Below, piece after piece: positions 34,888-42,850 of a DNA stretch of 64,000 nucleotides. Made by a program: the position numbers and the translations under genes. The DNA lies in assembly GCF_006337065.1 (NCBI RefSeq), contig NZ_CP040872.1, positions 1,736,001 to 1,800,000 on the forward strand, in the 5' to 3' direction. The DNA comes from Agromyces laixinhei (GTDB lineage Bacteria > Actinomycetota > Actinomycetes > Actinomycetales > Microbacteriaceae). Numbering within the stretch: the first letter of the stretch is position 1; each line of letters opens with the position of its first letter. Under the pieces are notes generated by a model. The model had not been told where the DNA came from and did no database searches. It saw only the letters and a list, made by a program, of their open reading frames with translations.

Positions 34888-34920
34888 CGGGGCACGGTGC
34901 GCCCGAAGCGCCGTGCCCCG
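34888..34920 (+). terminator. Stem-loop between receptor and permease genes
   Basis: CGGGGCACGG (34888-34897) pairs perfectly with CCGTGCCCCG (34911-34920); the loop can pair further (GCGC/GCGC). No T-run follows. Its place after a binding-protein gene suits an mRNA-stabilising or partial-termination hairpin that sets unequal receptor and permease levels. Confidence 0.6.
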
Positions 34921-34951
34921 CTCGTGGACCCAGTGAAAGGCTGGTAATGGA

Positions 34952-35650
34952 TTGCTCTCCGTCCTTGATTTCGCCCCCCTCCTGCTGCAGGGACTGCTCG
35001 TCACCATTCTGGTCACTGTGCTCGGAGCGCTGCTGACCGTCGTCGTGGCGTTCACCGCCGGGTTGAGCGGGCTGTCGAAGCACTGGTTCCTGCGGTGGCC
35101 CTCTTCGATCTTCGTCGAGTTCTTTCGTGGCTCGGGACTGCTCGTGCAGATGTTCTGGTTCTTCTACGCGTTGCCGTTCCTCGGCATCCAACTCGCCCCG
35201 TTGCTCGCCGGCGTACTGGCCCTCGGGCTGAACGAGGGCGCCTACGCTGCCGAGGTCGTTCGCGGCACGATCAGGTCGCGCGCGAAAGGCCAGACCGAGG
35301 CTGCGATCGCGCTCGGCATGAGCCCGTCGCTCCGGATGCGTCGCATCCTCATCCCGCAATCGATCCCGGCCATGCTTCCGGCATTCGGAAACGTCATGGT
35401 CGACCTGCTGAAGAACACTTCGCTGGTCTCGCTCGTCACCGTCGCCGACCTCACCTGGCGCGCGTTCAACGCACGAACGGTGACCGGTCAGACCGTGACG
35501 CTCTTCCTGACGATCCTGGTGCTGTACTACATCATGTCGCTCCTGATCGGCTGGCTCACGAGATGGCTCGAGCGGCGCTTCGCCCTCGACCGCAAGTCGC
35601 TCGCGAAGGCCAAGCCGTTGAAGAGCCTGGTGGGAGGGATCTCCTCGTGA
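34952..35650 (+). CDS. ehuC: Polar amino acid/ectoine ABC transporter permease (EhuC-like)
   Basis: 232 residues from TTG 34952, with GAAAGG 11 bases upstream. About five membrane helices and the EAA loop (QTEAAIALGMSPSLRMRRILIP) of binding-protein-dependent permeases. VEFFRGSGLLVQMFWFF is the typical HisMQ/GlnP-type stretch. It forms the membrane channel with the next gene product. Its stop overlaps the next start. Confidence 0.88.
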   Translation: MLSVLDFAPLLLQGLLVTILVTVLGALLTVVVAFTAGLSGLSKHWFLRWPSSIFVEFFRGSGLLVQMFWFFYALPFLGIQLAPLLAGVLALGLNEGAYAAEVVRGTIRSRAKGQTEAAIALGMSPSLRMRRILIPQSIPAMLPAFGNVMVDLLKNTSLVSLVTVADLTWRAFNARTVTGQTVTLFLTILVLYYIMSLLIGWLTRWLERRFALDRKSLAKAKPLKSLVGGISS

Positions 35651-36306
35651 ACATATGGGACAACGCCTTCGCGATCGAGATCATCCCGATCCTGCTGCAG
35701 GGTCTCTGGCTGACGGTTCAGATCACCTTCTTCTCCTTCCTGATCAGTCTCGTCGTCGGTCTGCTCGTCGCCATCATCCGATTCTTGAGAATCCCGGTGG
35801 TCTCACACATCTTCGACTTCTACGTCTCCTTCATCCGCGGCACCCCACTCCTGGTGCAGGCCTACGTCGCGTACTTCGTGCTCCCGCAGGTGGGGCTGAC
35901 CTTCGAGGTGCTGGCCACGGGCATCGTGGTACTCGGCCTGAACTACAGCGCCTACACGGCCGAGGTCTACCGGGCGGGCATCGAGCAGCTTCCCAAGGGG
36001 CAGTGGGAGGCGGCGCGTGCCTTGAGCCTTCCGCCGCTGCGCACCTGGTTCAGGATCGTCGTCCCACAGGCAGTGCGGCCGATCATTCCAGTGCTCGGCA
36101 ACTACCTGATCATGATGTTCAAAGACTCGGCGATCCTCTCCTCCATCACGATCATCGAACTGATGGGCACCGCCCTGCAGATCGGCAGCAACTTCTATCG
36201 ATATCTCGAACCCATCACGATTGCGGGCCTGATGTACCTCATCATCAGCTTCCCGTGTTCGCTACTGATCAGACGACTGGAGCATCGTTTTGTCCCCACA
36301 CACTGA
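35647..36306 (+). CDS. ehuD: Polar amino acid/ectoine ABC transporter permease (EhuD-like)
   Basis: 219 residues from GTG 35647 (GTGA overlap). Same family as the preceding permease: FIRGTPLLVQAYVAYF, the EAA loop QWEAARALSLPPLRTWFRIVVPQ and about five helices. The two permeases would form the heterodimeric channel. The ATPase gene begins 17 bases before its end. Confidence 0.88.
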   Translation: MNIWDNAFAIEIIPILLQGLWLTVQITFFSFLISLVVGLLVAIIRFLRIPVVSHIFDFYVSFIRGTPLLVQAYVAYFVLPQVGLTFEVLATGIVVLGLNYSAYTAEVYRAGIEQLPKGQWEAARALSLPPLRTWFRIVVPQAVRPIIPVLGNYLIMMFKDSAILSSITIIELMGTALQIGSNFYRYLEPITIAGLMYLIISFPCSLLIRRLEHRFVPTH

Positions 36307-37105
36307 GACACTCAGAGCCCTGAATTCCGAAGACGGCACTCGAGACGTCGAGATCTCGTTCGACGGCGTGAGCAAGGCCTGGGGTGAGAACCAAGTGCTG
36401 CGCGGCCTCGACTTCGACGTGCGTGCGGGCGAGAAGGTCTCCATCATCGGACCGTCCGGGTCGGGCAAGACGACCATCCTGCGCATTCTGATGACCCTCG
36501 AGACTCCCGACGTGGGGGTCGTCTGCGTCGGCGGCGACGTGCTCTGGGATGCGAAACCCGGTGTCAAGAACAAGGAGACCAGGCAGACGATCGCGACCCG
36601 CCGCAAGGTGGGCATGGTATTCCAGCAGTTCAACCTCTTTCCGCACATGACCGTGCTCGAGAACGTCATCGAAGCCCCGATCCACGTGCTGGGACTCTCG
36701 AAGGCGGATGCGACGGAGCGGGCGACCGACCTGCTCGAGCTCGTCGGCCTGCAAGACCACATGAGGCACACACCGCCCGAACTGTCGGGCGGTCAGCAGC
36801 AGCGTGTGGCAATCGCCAGAGCGCTCGCGATGCGGCCGAGGGTGATGCTCTTCGACGAACCGACCTCTGCGCTCGACCCCGAACTCATCGGTGAGGTGCT
36901 GAACGTCATCAGACGTCTCGCCACCACCACTGACATGACCATGCTCATGGTCACCCACGAGATGCGGTTCGCGCAGGAGATCTCCGACCGCGTGGTGATG
37001 TTCGACAAGGGCGTCGTCGTCGAACAGGGGCCACCCGAGCAGTTGTTCAAGAACCCGCAGCACGAGCGCACGCAGCGGTTCCTGAAGGCGGTCAACCCCT
37101 ATTGA
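36290..37105 (+). CDS. ehuA: ABC transporter ATP-binding protein (EhuA-like)
   Basis: 271 residues from TTG 36290, overlapping ehuD. Complete nucleotide-binding domain: Walker A GPSGSGKTTIL, Q-loop MVFQQFNLFPHM, signature LSGGQQQRVAIARAL, Walker B VMLFDEPTSALDP and the H-loop His in MVTHEMRFA. The N-terminal 20 residues are an extension beyond the family core. It powers uptake through the two permeases. Its stop is one base from the end of the convergent racemase-like gene. Confidence 0.92.
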   Translation: MSPHTETLRALNSEDGTRDVEISFDGVSKAWGENQVLRGLDFDVRAGEKVSIIGPSGSGKTTILRILMTLETPDVGVVCVGGDVLWDAKPGVKNKETRQTIATRRKVGMVFQQFNLFPHMTVLENVIEAPIHVLGLSKADATERATDLLELVGLQDHMRHTPPELSGGQQQRVAIARALAMRPRVMLFDEPTSALDPELIGEVLNVIRRLATTTDMTMLMVTHEMRFAQEISDRVVMFDKGVVVEQGPPEQLFKNPQHERTQRFLKAVNPY

Positions 37106-37133
37106 TCAGGTGCCACCCGGGTTGATCAGGTGC
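37102..37133. repeat. Short tandem duplication at the ehuA/racemase convergence
   Basis: TTGATCAGGTGC occurs at 37102-37113 and again at 37122-37133, a 20-base unit repeated once with small changes. It changes the last few codons of the minus-strand gene (INPGGT instead of a shorter end) and leaves the ehuA stop intact. Confidence 0.6.
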
Positions 37134-37861
37134 TGCCCCGGCCCGACCGCGGCGAGGCCGCACTGCGTCAGGACCGCCCACATCGTGGCCTGATTCGCGC
37201 TGATGATCGGCTTGCCGAGTTCGTGTTCGAGGGGGGTGATCAGATCGTACGTCGGCAGGTTCGTGCATGAGACGACGATCGCCTCCGCCGCGTCGGAGTT
37301 CGCCTCCCTGATCAGGTCGGCGGTACGTGCGTAGGGCACCGTCCACATCCGCGAGTCCAGGTCGAGCTGACGGATGCCGGTCACGGCGACTCCTGCCTCG
37401 ACCAGGAAGCTCTCCAGCCGGGCCGTGATCGTCGCGTCGTACGGAGTTGCGACGGCGACGCGGCGGATTCGGAGGTGTCCGAGCGCGGCAAGGATCGCGC
37501 CCGACGCCGTGATGCCCGGCGCGCCGCCGGCCTCGCTGAGCGCAGCGGCAGCCGCTCGCTCTCCCGCGCGCCCATGCACGAAGCTGCCCGAGGTGCAGGC
37601 GAAGGCATAGGCCACCGGCTCGATGGCCTTGAGCTGTTCGGTCGCGCACCTGATACCCGTGATGTCGCCGAGCAGCTCGACCATCTCGAGGGAGACGGCG
37701 AGCGGGAGATACGACGTCCTGGCGAAGAACAGGGCAGCCTCGTCGGGCACCCAACGCCAGAGTTCGGCGTCGAGAGCCATGTCGTGCGGGGCGACCACGC
37801 CGATCGGCACGCGTCGGGGTGGGCCGGTCGGAATGTCGCCGCGACCCATCGTGCTGCCCAT
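37106..37861 (-). CDS. Maleate isomerase/Asp-Glu racemase-like protein (EutA-like), both Cys present
   Basis: 251 residues from the ATG at 37861; CAGGAG sits about 9 bases upstream. Both catalytic cysteines are present: Cys89 in FACTSGSFVHG and Cys199 in VVSCTNLPTYDL. Members include maleate cis-trans isomerase, arylmalonate decarboxylase and EutA of ectoine-use clusters. It is about the same size as the racemase-like protein at 33061 and shares its N-terminal motif, so the two are probably paralogues with different chemistry. It diverges from the DUF3830 gene over the fifth operator. Confidence 0.85.
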   Translation of the reverse strand: MGSTMGRGDIPTGPPRRVPIGVVAPHDMALDAELWRWVPDEAALFFARTSYLPLAVSLEMVELLGDITGIRCATEQLKAIEPVAYAFACTSGSFVHGRAGERAAAAALSEAGGAPGITASGAILAALGHLRIRRVAVATPYDATITARLESFLVEAGVAVTGIRQLDLDSRMWTVPYARTADLIREANSDAAEAIVVSCTNLPTYDLITPLEHELGKPIISANQATMWAVLTQCGLAAVGPGQHLINPGGT

Positions 37862-37886
37862 GTTCCCACTCCTGAGGCCGGCGCTG

Positions 37887-37920
37887 ATTGTTGACAATCC
37901 TACGTTTCCGAACATACTCT
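37887..37920 (+). promoter_or_regulatory. Operator copy 5 overlapping the DUF3830 promoter
   Basis: ATTGTTGACAAT at 37887-37898 includes the -35 TTGACA (37891-37896); an 18-base spacer leads to -10 TACTCT (37915-37920). The block GATTGTTGACAATCCTAC is the same as at copy 4, and TAGGAT on the other strand again serves the divergent racemase-like gene. Confidence 0.78.
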
Positions 37921-37956
37921 CTGGGGGACAGGATCACCAAGAGCGGAAGGCATTCC

Positions 37957-38463
37957 ATGGCTCGCCACATCACGGTCACGCTCGAATCCCGGGGCGTCAG
38001 TGCGCTCGCCTGTCTCCTCGACGAGGAGGCTCCGCGCACCGCGTCCGCCGTCTGGAACGCGTTGCCGCTGTCTTCGCCCGTCTTCCACGGCAAGTACGCG
38101 CGCAACGAGATCTACCATCTCGTTCCGGCGTTCGCAGAGACCGAGCCCGGACGCGAGAACTCGACGGTCACGCCGATTCCCGGCGACCTGTGCTACTTCC
38201 AGTTCGACGCTGATGTGCTGGCGACACCGTCGCACGCCTACGGCGGCGGCGAAGTCCCGACCGAGAAGCACGGCATCATCGACCTCGCACTGTTCTACGG
38301 CCGAAACAACCTGTTGATCAACGGAGATCAGGGTTGGGTCCCCGGCAACGTCTTCGGAACGGTCGTCGAGGGGCTCGACGAGATGGCGGTGGCCTGCCAG
38401 GACATCTGGATGGGCGGCGCGCGCGGGGAATCCCTCACGTTCGCACGTTCCGACCGAACCTGA
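37957..38463 (+). CDS. DUF3830 protein (cyclophilin-like fold)
   Basis: 168 residues from ATG 37957 (GGAAGG upstream). The sequence has the DUF3830 pattern: APRTASAVWNALPLSSP (cyclophilin-like), HGKYARNEIYH, GDLCYFQFD, HGIIDLALFYGRNNLL and a C-terminal CQDIWMGGARGE. The family is small, soluble and uncharacterised, and is seen with racemase-, amidase- and hydrolase-encoding catabolic genes. It belongs to the palindrome regulon here. Roles such as ligand binding, prolyl isomerisation or a lyase step are all possible; I cannot choose. Confidence 0.8.
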   Translation: MARHITVTLESRGVSALACLLDEEAPRTASAVWNALPLSSPVFHGKYARNEIYHLVPAFAETEPGRENSTVTPIPGDLCYFQFDADVLATPSHAYGGGEVPTEKHGIIDLALFYGRNNLLINGDQGWVPGNVFGTVVEGLDEMAVACQDIWMGGARGESLTFARSDRT

Positions 38464-38640
38464 CCGCTGCGGCCTCCAGAAACGCCGGCCCGGATGTCGA
38501 GCGGGGCGTGCAATCGCGGCGCGTGACTGTAATGATTGCTTACCAACGCAGGCGGAGCTCGCCCCCTCCACCCCCTCGACGAGCACCGCGGCCGACCCGA
38601 GCGCCGATCGAGAGTGCTCACCGCCGAGCAATGGAGCACG

Positions 38641-40377
38641 ATGAGCCGACGAAGCGAACGTGAGGAGAGCCGGAAACGCCGTCGCCGGACGAGCAGGATC
38701 GTTGCCGCGACGGTCGCAGTGGTGGCGCTCGTCGGCGGGGTCGGCGCCGTCGGCACCGCCTGGGCGACGGGCGGCCTCGGCGAATGGATGGACCCGACCG
38801 CCGAGTGCGTGGAGCCCATCGAGCTGACGGTGCTCACCGACCGGGCGATCGCGGCCACGGTACAGGCCGTCGCCGCGGAGTACGACGCGAGCGAGACGGC
38901 GTGCTCGCACACCGAGGTGGTCGCGCAGGAGTCCGCGGACACGGCGGCGGTGCTCGCCTCGGGCAACGCCACCGACGTCGACGCATGGATTCCCGACTCC
39001 CCGGTCTGGCTCGTGCGCATGGCGAGCATGGCGCGCTCACTCGGACGCCCCGTGCCCGACATCGCGCTCGAGCGGTCGATCGCGACCAGCCCGATCGTCT
39101 TCGCGGTGCCCGTCAGCCGGGCCGAGGAGTTCGCGGGCCGGGATCTGAGCTGGAAGGGGCTGCTCACCGACGAGTTCGCGGCGATCCTGCCAGACCCCGA
39201 AGCGTCCTCGGCAAGCCTGAACGCGCTCCAGTCGCTCGAGAGCCGGGTCGACATCGCGCAGCCGCGCCAGTTCCAGAACGCGATGATCCGGCTGAACGCC
39301 GAGGTGCCCGCGAACGCCGATGCCGCCTTCGCCGCCCTCAGCGTGAGCGATCCGGGAACCGTGGCGATCGCGAGCGAGCAGCAGGTCGCCCTGCACAATC
39401 GCAAGACCGGCGCCGACCCGCTGCTCGCCCTCTACCCGAGCGACGGGAGCCTCGCCCTCAGCTACCCGTTCCTGCGCCTGCTCGACGAGAGCGAGCTCGC
39501 CAAGAACCTGCCGGGCGCCGACGAGCAGGCGGGCGACGCCGACCCCGAGTCGGCCGAACTCGCTCGCCGCGCTCGCGAACTCGGTGCGCTGAAGATCGCG
39601 CTCTGGGAGGCGACCGCCCGCTTCGCGGGCGACGGTTTCCGCGACGGGCTCGGCGGCGGCGAACTCGAACAGGACGGCGTGGTCGAGGACCCCGTCGAGG
39701 TCAGTTCGGCGGCGGCATCCGCTCAGGTGGCGATTCTGCGCACGTGGGGCGTCGTGAGCGTGCGCTCGCGCATCCTGACCGTGATCGACCTGTCGGGGTC
39801 GATGGAGGAGCCGACCGTGTCGGGGCAGCGGCGCATCGACGTGCTGCAGCAGGCGGCCGCCGCGACGCTCTCGCAGTTCTCGGGGCAGGTCGACCTCGGT
39901 GTGTGGGGCTTCTCGACGCTGCGTGCGGGAGCCCAGGACTGGGAGTCGCTCGCGCCGATCGACCAGCTCTCGAGCGACGCGCATCGCCAGCTGCTGAACG
40001 AGGTCATCGCCTCGCTGCCCACGCGGCTCGGCGGTGCGACGGGGCTCTACGACACGACGCTCGCGGCGGTGCAGAGCGTGCTCGAGAGCTACGACCCTGC
40101 GAAGGTCAACTCGGTGCTGCTCCTCACCGACGGCCGCAACGAAGACGAGAACGGCATCTCCGGAGAGCAGCTCCTCGCCGAACTCGCCGCGCTGCAGGAT
40201 CCGGAGCGGCCCGTGCCGGTGACGCTCGTCGGCATCGGCCCCGACACCGATCTCGAGTCCATGCGGCGGATCGCCGAGGCGACCGGTGGCGCGGCCTACT
40301 CGGCGGCACGCCCCGAGGACCTCACCGTGGTGTTGAACGATGCGCTCTCGCAACGGGCCTGCCGGCCGAACTGCTGA
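38641..40377 (+). CDS. Membrane-anchored protein with substrate-binding-like and VWA domains
   Basis: 578 residues from ATG 38641. A basic start and one helix (about 20-42) anchor the protein with its bulk outside. Residues 50-330 resemble a type 2 periplasmic binding fold (ELTVLTDRAIAATVQAVAAEY). A von Willebrand A domain follows with an intact MIDAS, DLSGSM near residue 383, and later Thr and Asp residues (GGATGLYDT, LLTDGRNED). Such extracellular proteins bind metal and ligand; no specific role is known. The region 38464-38640 before it holds a possible -10, TGTAAT, at 38528. Confidence 0.85.
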   Translation: MSRRSEREESRKRRRRTSRIVAATVAVVALVGGVGAVGTAWATGGLGEWMDPTAECVEPIELTVLTDRAIAATVQAVAAEYDASETACSHTEVVAQESADTAAVLASGNATDVDAWIPDSPVWLVRMASMARSLGRPVPDIALERSIATSPIVFAVPVSRAEEFAGRDLSWKGLLTDEFAAILPDPEASSASLNALQSLESRVDIAQPRQFQNAMIRLNAEVPANADAAFAALSVSDPGTVAIASEQQVALHNRKTGADPLLALYPSDGSLALSYPFLRLLDESELAKNLPGADEQAGDADPESAELARRARELGALKIALWEATARFAGDGFRDGLGGGELEQDGVVEDPVEVSSAAASAQVAILRTWGVVSVRSRILTVIDLSGSMEEPTVSGQRRIDVLQQAAAATLSQFSGQVDLGVWGFSTLRAGAQDWESLAPIDQLSSDAHRQLLNEVIASLPTRLGGATGLYDTTLAAVQSVLESYDPAKVNSVLLLTDGRNEDENGISGEQLLAELAALQDPERPVPVTLVGIGPDTDLESMRRIAEATGGAAYSAARPEDLTVVLNDALSQRACRPNC

Positions 40378-40389
40378 GGGCGCGCACGC

Positions 40390-40395
40390 TAGCGT
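40390..40395 (+). promoter_or_regulatory. -10 element TAGCGT for leaderless thiL
   Basis: TAGCGT ends seven bases before ATG 40403, giving a transcript starting at or beside the start codon. GAGGA in between may also serve as a ribosome site for read-through mRNA. Confidence 0.45.
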
Positions 40396-40402
40396 GAGGA
40401 GC

Positions 40403-41413
40403 ATGCACGAGGCCCAGAGAGCAGATGCCGCGCCCCGCCGTCAGACCGTCGGCGAACTCGGCGAAGACGCCGTGCTGGCGCGCATCCTGCCCCGGCTGCG
40501 CCCGGCTTCCGCGGCCCTCCTCGGCCCCGGTGACGATGCCGCGGTGATCGCCGCGGCCGACGGGCGTTTCGTCGTGACCGCGGACCTCATGGTGCACGGG
40601 CCCGACTTCCGGCTCGCCTGGTCGACGCCGTTCGACCTCGGCTGGAAGGCGGCCGCCACGAATCTGACGGATGTCGCGGCCATGGGTGCCCGCCCGACCG
40701 CGCTCGTCGTGGCGATCGCCGCACCGCCCTCGCTCGACGCCTCGGTGCTCGACGGCATCGCCGACGGGCTTCGTGAGGGCCTCGAGGCGCTCGCGCCCGG
40801 TGCCGGCGTGGTCGGCGGCGACCTCTCGGCCTCCTCGGTGCTGACACTCGCGGTGACGGCGTTCGGCGACCTCGAAGGGAGGCCGCCGGTCACTCGCAGC
40901 GGCGCGCGCCCGGGCGACGTGGTGGCGCACGCCGGTGCTCGCGGCGACGCAGCACGCGGCCTCGCCCTGCTCTTCGATGAGGCGACGGATGCCTCGGGCG
41001 AACCCGACGCCGCGGCAGCCGAGGCGGCGCGCGCCCGGCACCCGGGGCTGATCGCCGCCCAGCTGGCACCCTCGCCGCCCGTCGCCGCAGGAACGGCCGC
41101 CGCGATCGCCGGCGCCACGGCCATGCTCGACGTCTCCGACGGTCTCGCGCGGGATGCGCGTCGCATCGCGCAGGCGAGCGGCGTCGGCATCGACTTCTCG
41201 GCCGCCGCGCTCGGGCCGGAGTTGCGGCTTGCGCTCGCGGGCGGTGAAGACCACGGCCTGCTCGCGACGTTCCCGGCCGGCGCGGCGCTGCCGGAGCCGT
41301 TCGAGGCCATCGGGCGTGTGACGGATGCCGCGGGGCTGCTCTTCGTCGACGGCATCGCGATCGACTCGGCAGGATGGGATCCCTACTCGGGCTGGGACGG
41401 CCGGTCGGGCTGA
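40403..41413 (+). CDS. thiL: Thiamine-monophosphate kinase
   Basis: 336 residues from ATG 40403. ThiL phosphorylates thiamine monophosphate to the diphosphate cofactor. Motifs: LGPGDDAAVI (metal/ATP site), NLTDVAAMGARP, GGDLSAS, MLDVSDGLARDARRIA and GGEDHGLLATFP. Relatives in Actinobacteria usually follow ddl/DUF3515; here the 18-kb catabolic cluster and a VWA gene intervene. It overlaps the end of the convergent rsmD by 31 bases. Confidence 0.94.
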   Translation: MHEAQRADAAPRRQTVGELGEDAVLARILPRLRPASAALLGPGDDAAVIAAADGRFVVTADLMVHGPDFRLAWSTPFDLGWKAAATNLTDVAAMGARPTALVVAIAAPPSLDASVLDGIADGLREGLEALAPGAGVVGGDLSASSVLTLAVTAFGDLEGRPPVTRSGARPGDVVAHAGARGDAARGLALLFDEATDASGEPDAAAAEAARARHPGLIAAQLAPSPPVAAGTAAAIAGATAMLDVSDGLARDARRIAQASGVGIDFSAAALGPELRLALAGGEDHGLLATFPAGAALPEPFEAIGRVTDAAGLLFVDGIAIDSAGWDPYSGWDGRSG

Positions 41414-41994
41414 GCCGTGCGGGCGGGCCGAGCGGTGGTCGCCCACCAGAGCGACGTCTCGCCGTAGTCGCGGCGACGCTCGACCTCGATGCCGGCCGGC
41501 CACGAGGGCTCGGGGGAGCGGGAGCTGCGCTCGACCATCACGACGGCTTCGGCCGCGAGGAGCGGGGCGAGCAGTTCGAGGTCGCGTGCAAGGGCGCGCT
41601 CGCCGAGGTCGTAGGGCGGATCGATGAACGCGAGGTCGACGCCTGCTGCGGCCGTCTCGAGGTACGCCGCCACCGGGCGCACGGCAACGCGGAGATGCGG
41701 TCGCGGTCCGCCCCTCGCCGCCTTCAGCAGCGACTCGACGTTGGCCCGGCAGATGTCGGCCGCGGGCCTGGCCCGTTCGACGAGCACGACATCGGTCGCG
41801 CCGCGGCTCGCCGCCTCGAGCCCGAGGGCGCCGGAGCCGGCATACAGGTCGAGCACGCGAGCGCCGTCGAGGGCATCGCGAGCCTCGAGTGCGGAGAAGA
41901 TCGCCTCCCGCACGCGGTCGCTCGTGGGGCGGGTGCCGGAGCGCGGCACCCGGAGGGTGAGGGAGCCGGCGAATCCGGCGATGATGCGGGTCAT
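41383..41994 (-). CDS. rsmD: 16S rRNA (guanine(966)-N(2))-methyltransferase
   Basis: 203 residues from the ATG at 41994. SAM-dependent methylase: MTRIIAGFAGSLTLRVP start typical of RsmD, TSDRVREAIFSAL, SAM motif VLDLYAGSGALGLEAASRGA and the catalytic DPPYD. A good -10, TATGCT, lies nine bases before the start on the minus strand. The C-terminal 20 residues (rich in Ala, Arg and Pro) are an extension that overlaps thiL. Confidence 0.93.
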   Translation of the reverse strand: MTRIIAGFAGSLTLRVPRSGTRPTSDRVREAIFSALEARDALDGARVLDLYAGSGALGLEAASRGATDVVLVERARPAADICRANVESLLKAARGGPRPHLRVAVRPVAAYLETAAAGVDLAFIDPPYDLGERALARDLELLAPLLAAEAVVMVERSSRSPEPSWPAGIEVERRRDYGETSLWWATTARPARTAQPDRPSQPE

Positions 41995-42043
41995 GCTCAG
42001 GGCAGCATAACGGCCGGGCTCTGCGCACTGCCATGATGGACGG

Positions 42044-42850
42044 GTGGATGACTCGACCGACCAGGTGCCCGCCGAACCGTCCCGACACCGCGGCGCCGAA
42101 CAGCAGATGATCGACCGGCTCTGGGACTTCGGGGACCCTGCGGCCAGCGAGGAGCGGTTCCGGGAGGCCGCAGACGACGACGACAACTCGGCGCACCTTC
42201 GCGCGGTGATGACGACCCAACTCGCCAGGGCGCTCGGCATCCAGGGCCGCTCCGACGAGGCGCTCGCCGCGCTCGAGCGCGTCGCCGTCGGGCCCTCGGC
42301 AGGCCTGGTCGGTGCGGATGCCGCGGAGCTGCGAGCACGTGTGGCGATCGAGTGGGGCCGGCTCGCGGCATCCGCTGCCCGCCCGGCCGACGCCGTACCC
42401 GAACTCACCCGCGGGGTGCGCGAGGCCGCGCTCGCCGGGTCGACATTCCTCGTGCTCGACGCGCTGCACATGCTGGCACTGAACGACGCCGGCCACGAGG
42501 AGGAATGGGCGGCCGAGGGGTTCGACGTGCTCGACGGGGTGCGCGACGCACGCCAGCTTCGCTGGGGCATCGCCCTGCACAACAACCTCGGCTGGACCAT
42601 GCACGACGCAGGCAGGGCCGAGGCGGCCCTCGCGCACTTCGAGCAGGCCGTCGAGGCCGCCGACCGCTACGGCACGGCCGAGCAGCGCCACGTCGCCCGC
42701 TGGTCGGTCGCACGGTGCCTGCGCGGACTCGGGCGCACCGGGGAGGCACTCGCGTTGCAGCGCGAACTCGCAGCCGCCCGACCAGACGACCCGTACGTGC
42801 AGGCCGAACTCGCCGCACTGACGGAGGCTGAGTCTACGATCGAGGCATGA
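42044..42850 (+). CDS. Tetratricopeptide-repeat protein
   Basis: 268 residues from GTG 42044. Helical throughout, with TPR-like pairs such as GRSDEALAALERVA, NNLGWTMHDAGRAEAALAHFEQAVEAA and LRGLGRTGEALALQRELAAARPDDP. No catalytic motif or signal sequence. The family is often found upstream of recG in this group; function unknown. CATGAT six bases before the start may be a weak -10. Its stop overlaps the recG start (ATGA). Confidence 0.75.
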   Translation: MDDSTDQVPAEPSRHRGAEQQMIDRLWDFGDPAASEERFREAADDDDNSAHLRAVMTTQLARALGIQGRSDEALAALERVAVGPSAGLVGADAAELRARVAIEWGRLAASAARPADAVPELTRGVREAALAGSTFLVLDALHMLALNDAGHEEEWAAEGFDVLDGVRDARQLRWGIALHNNLGWTMHDAGRAEAALAHFEQAVEAADRYGTAEQRHVARWSVARCLRGLGRTGEALALQRELAAARPDDPYVQAELAALTEAESTIEA

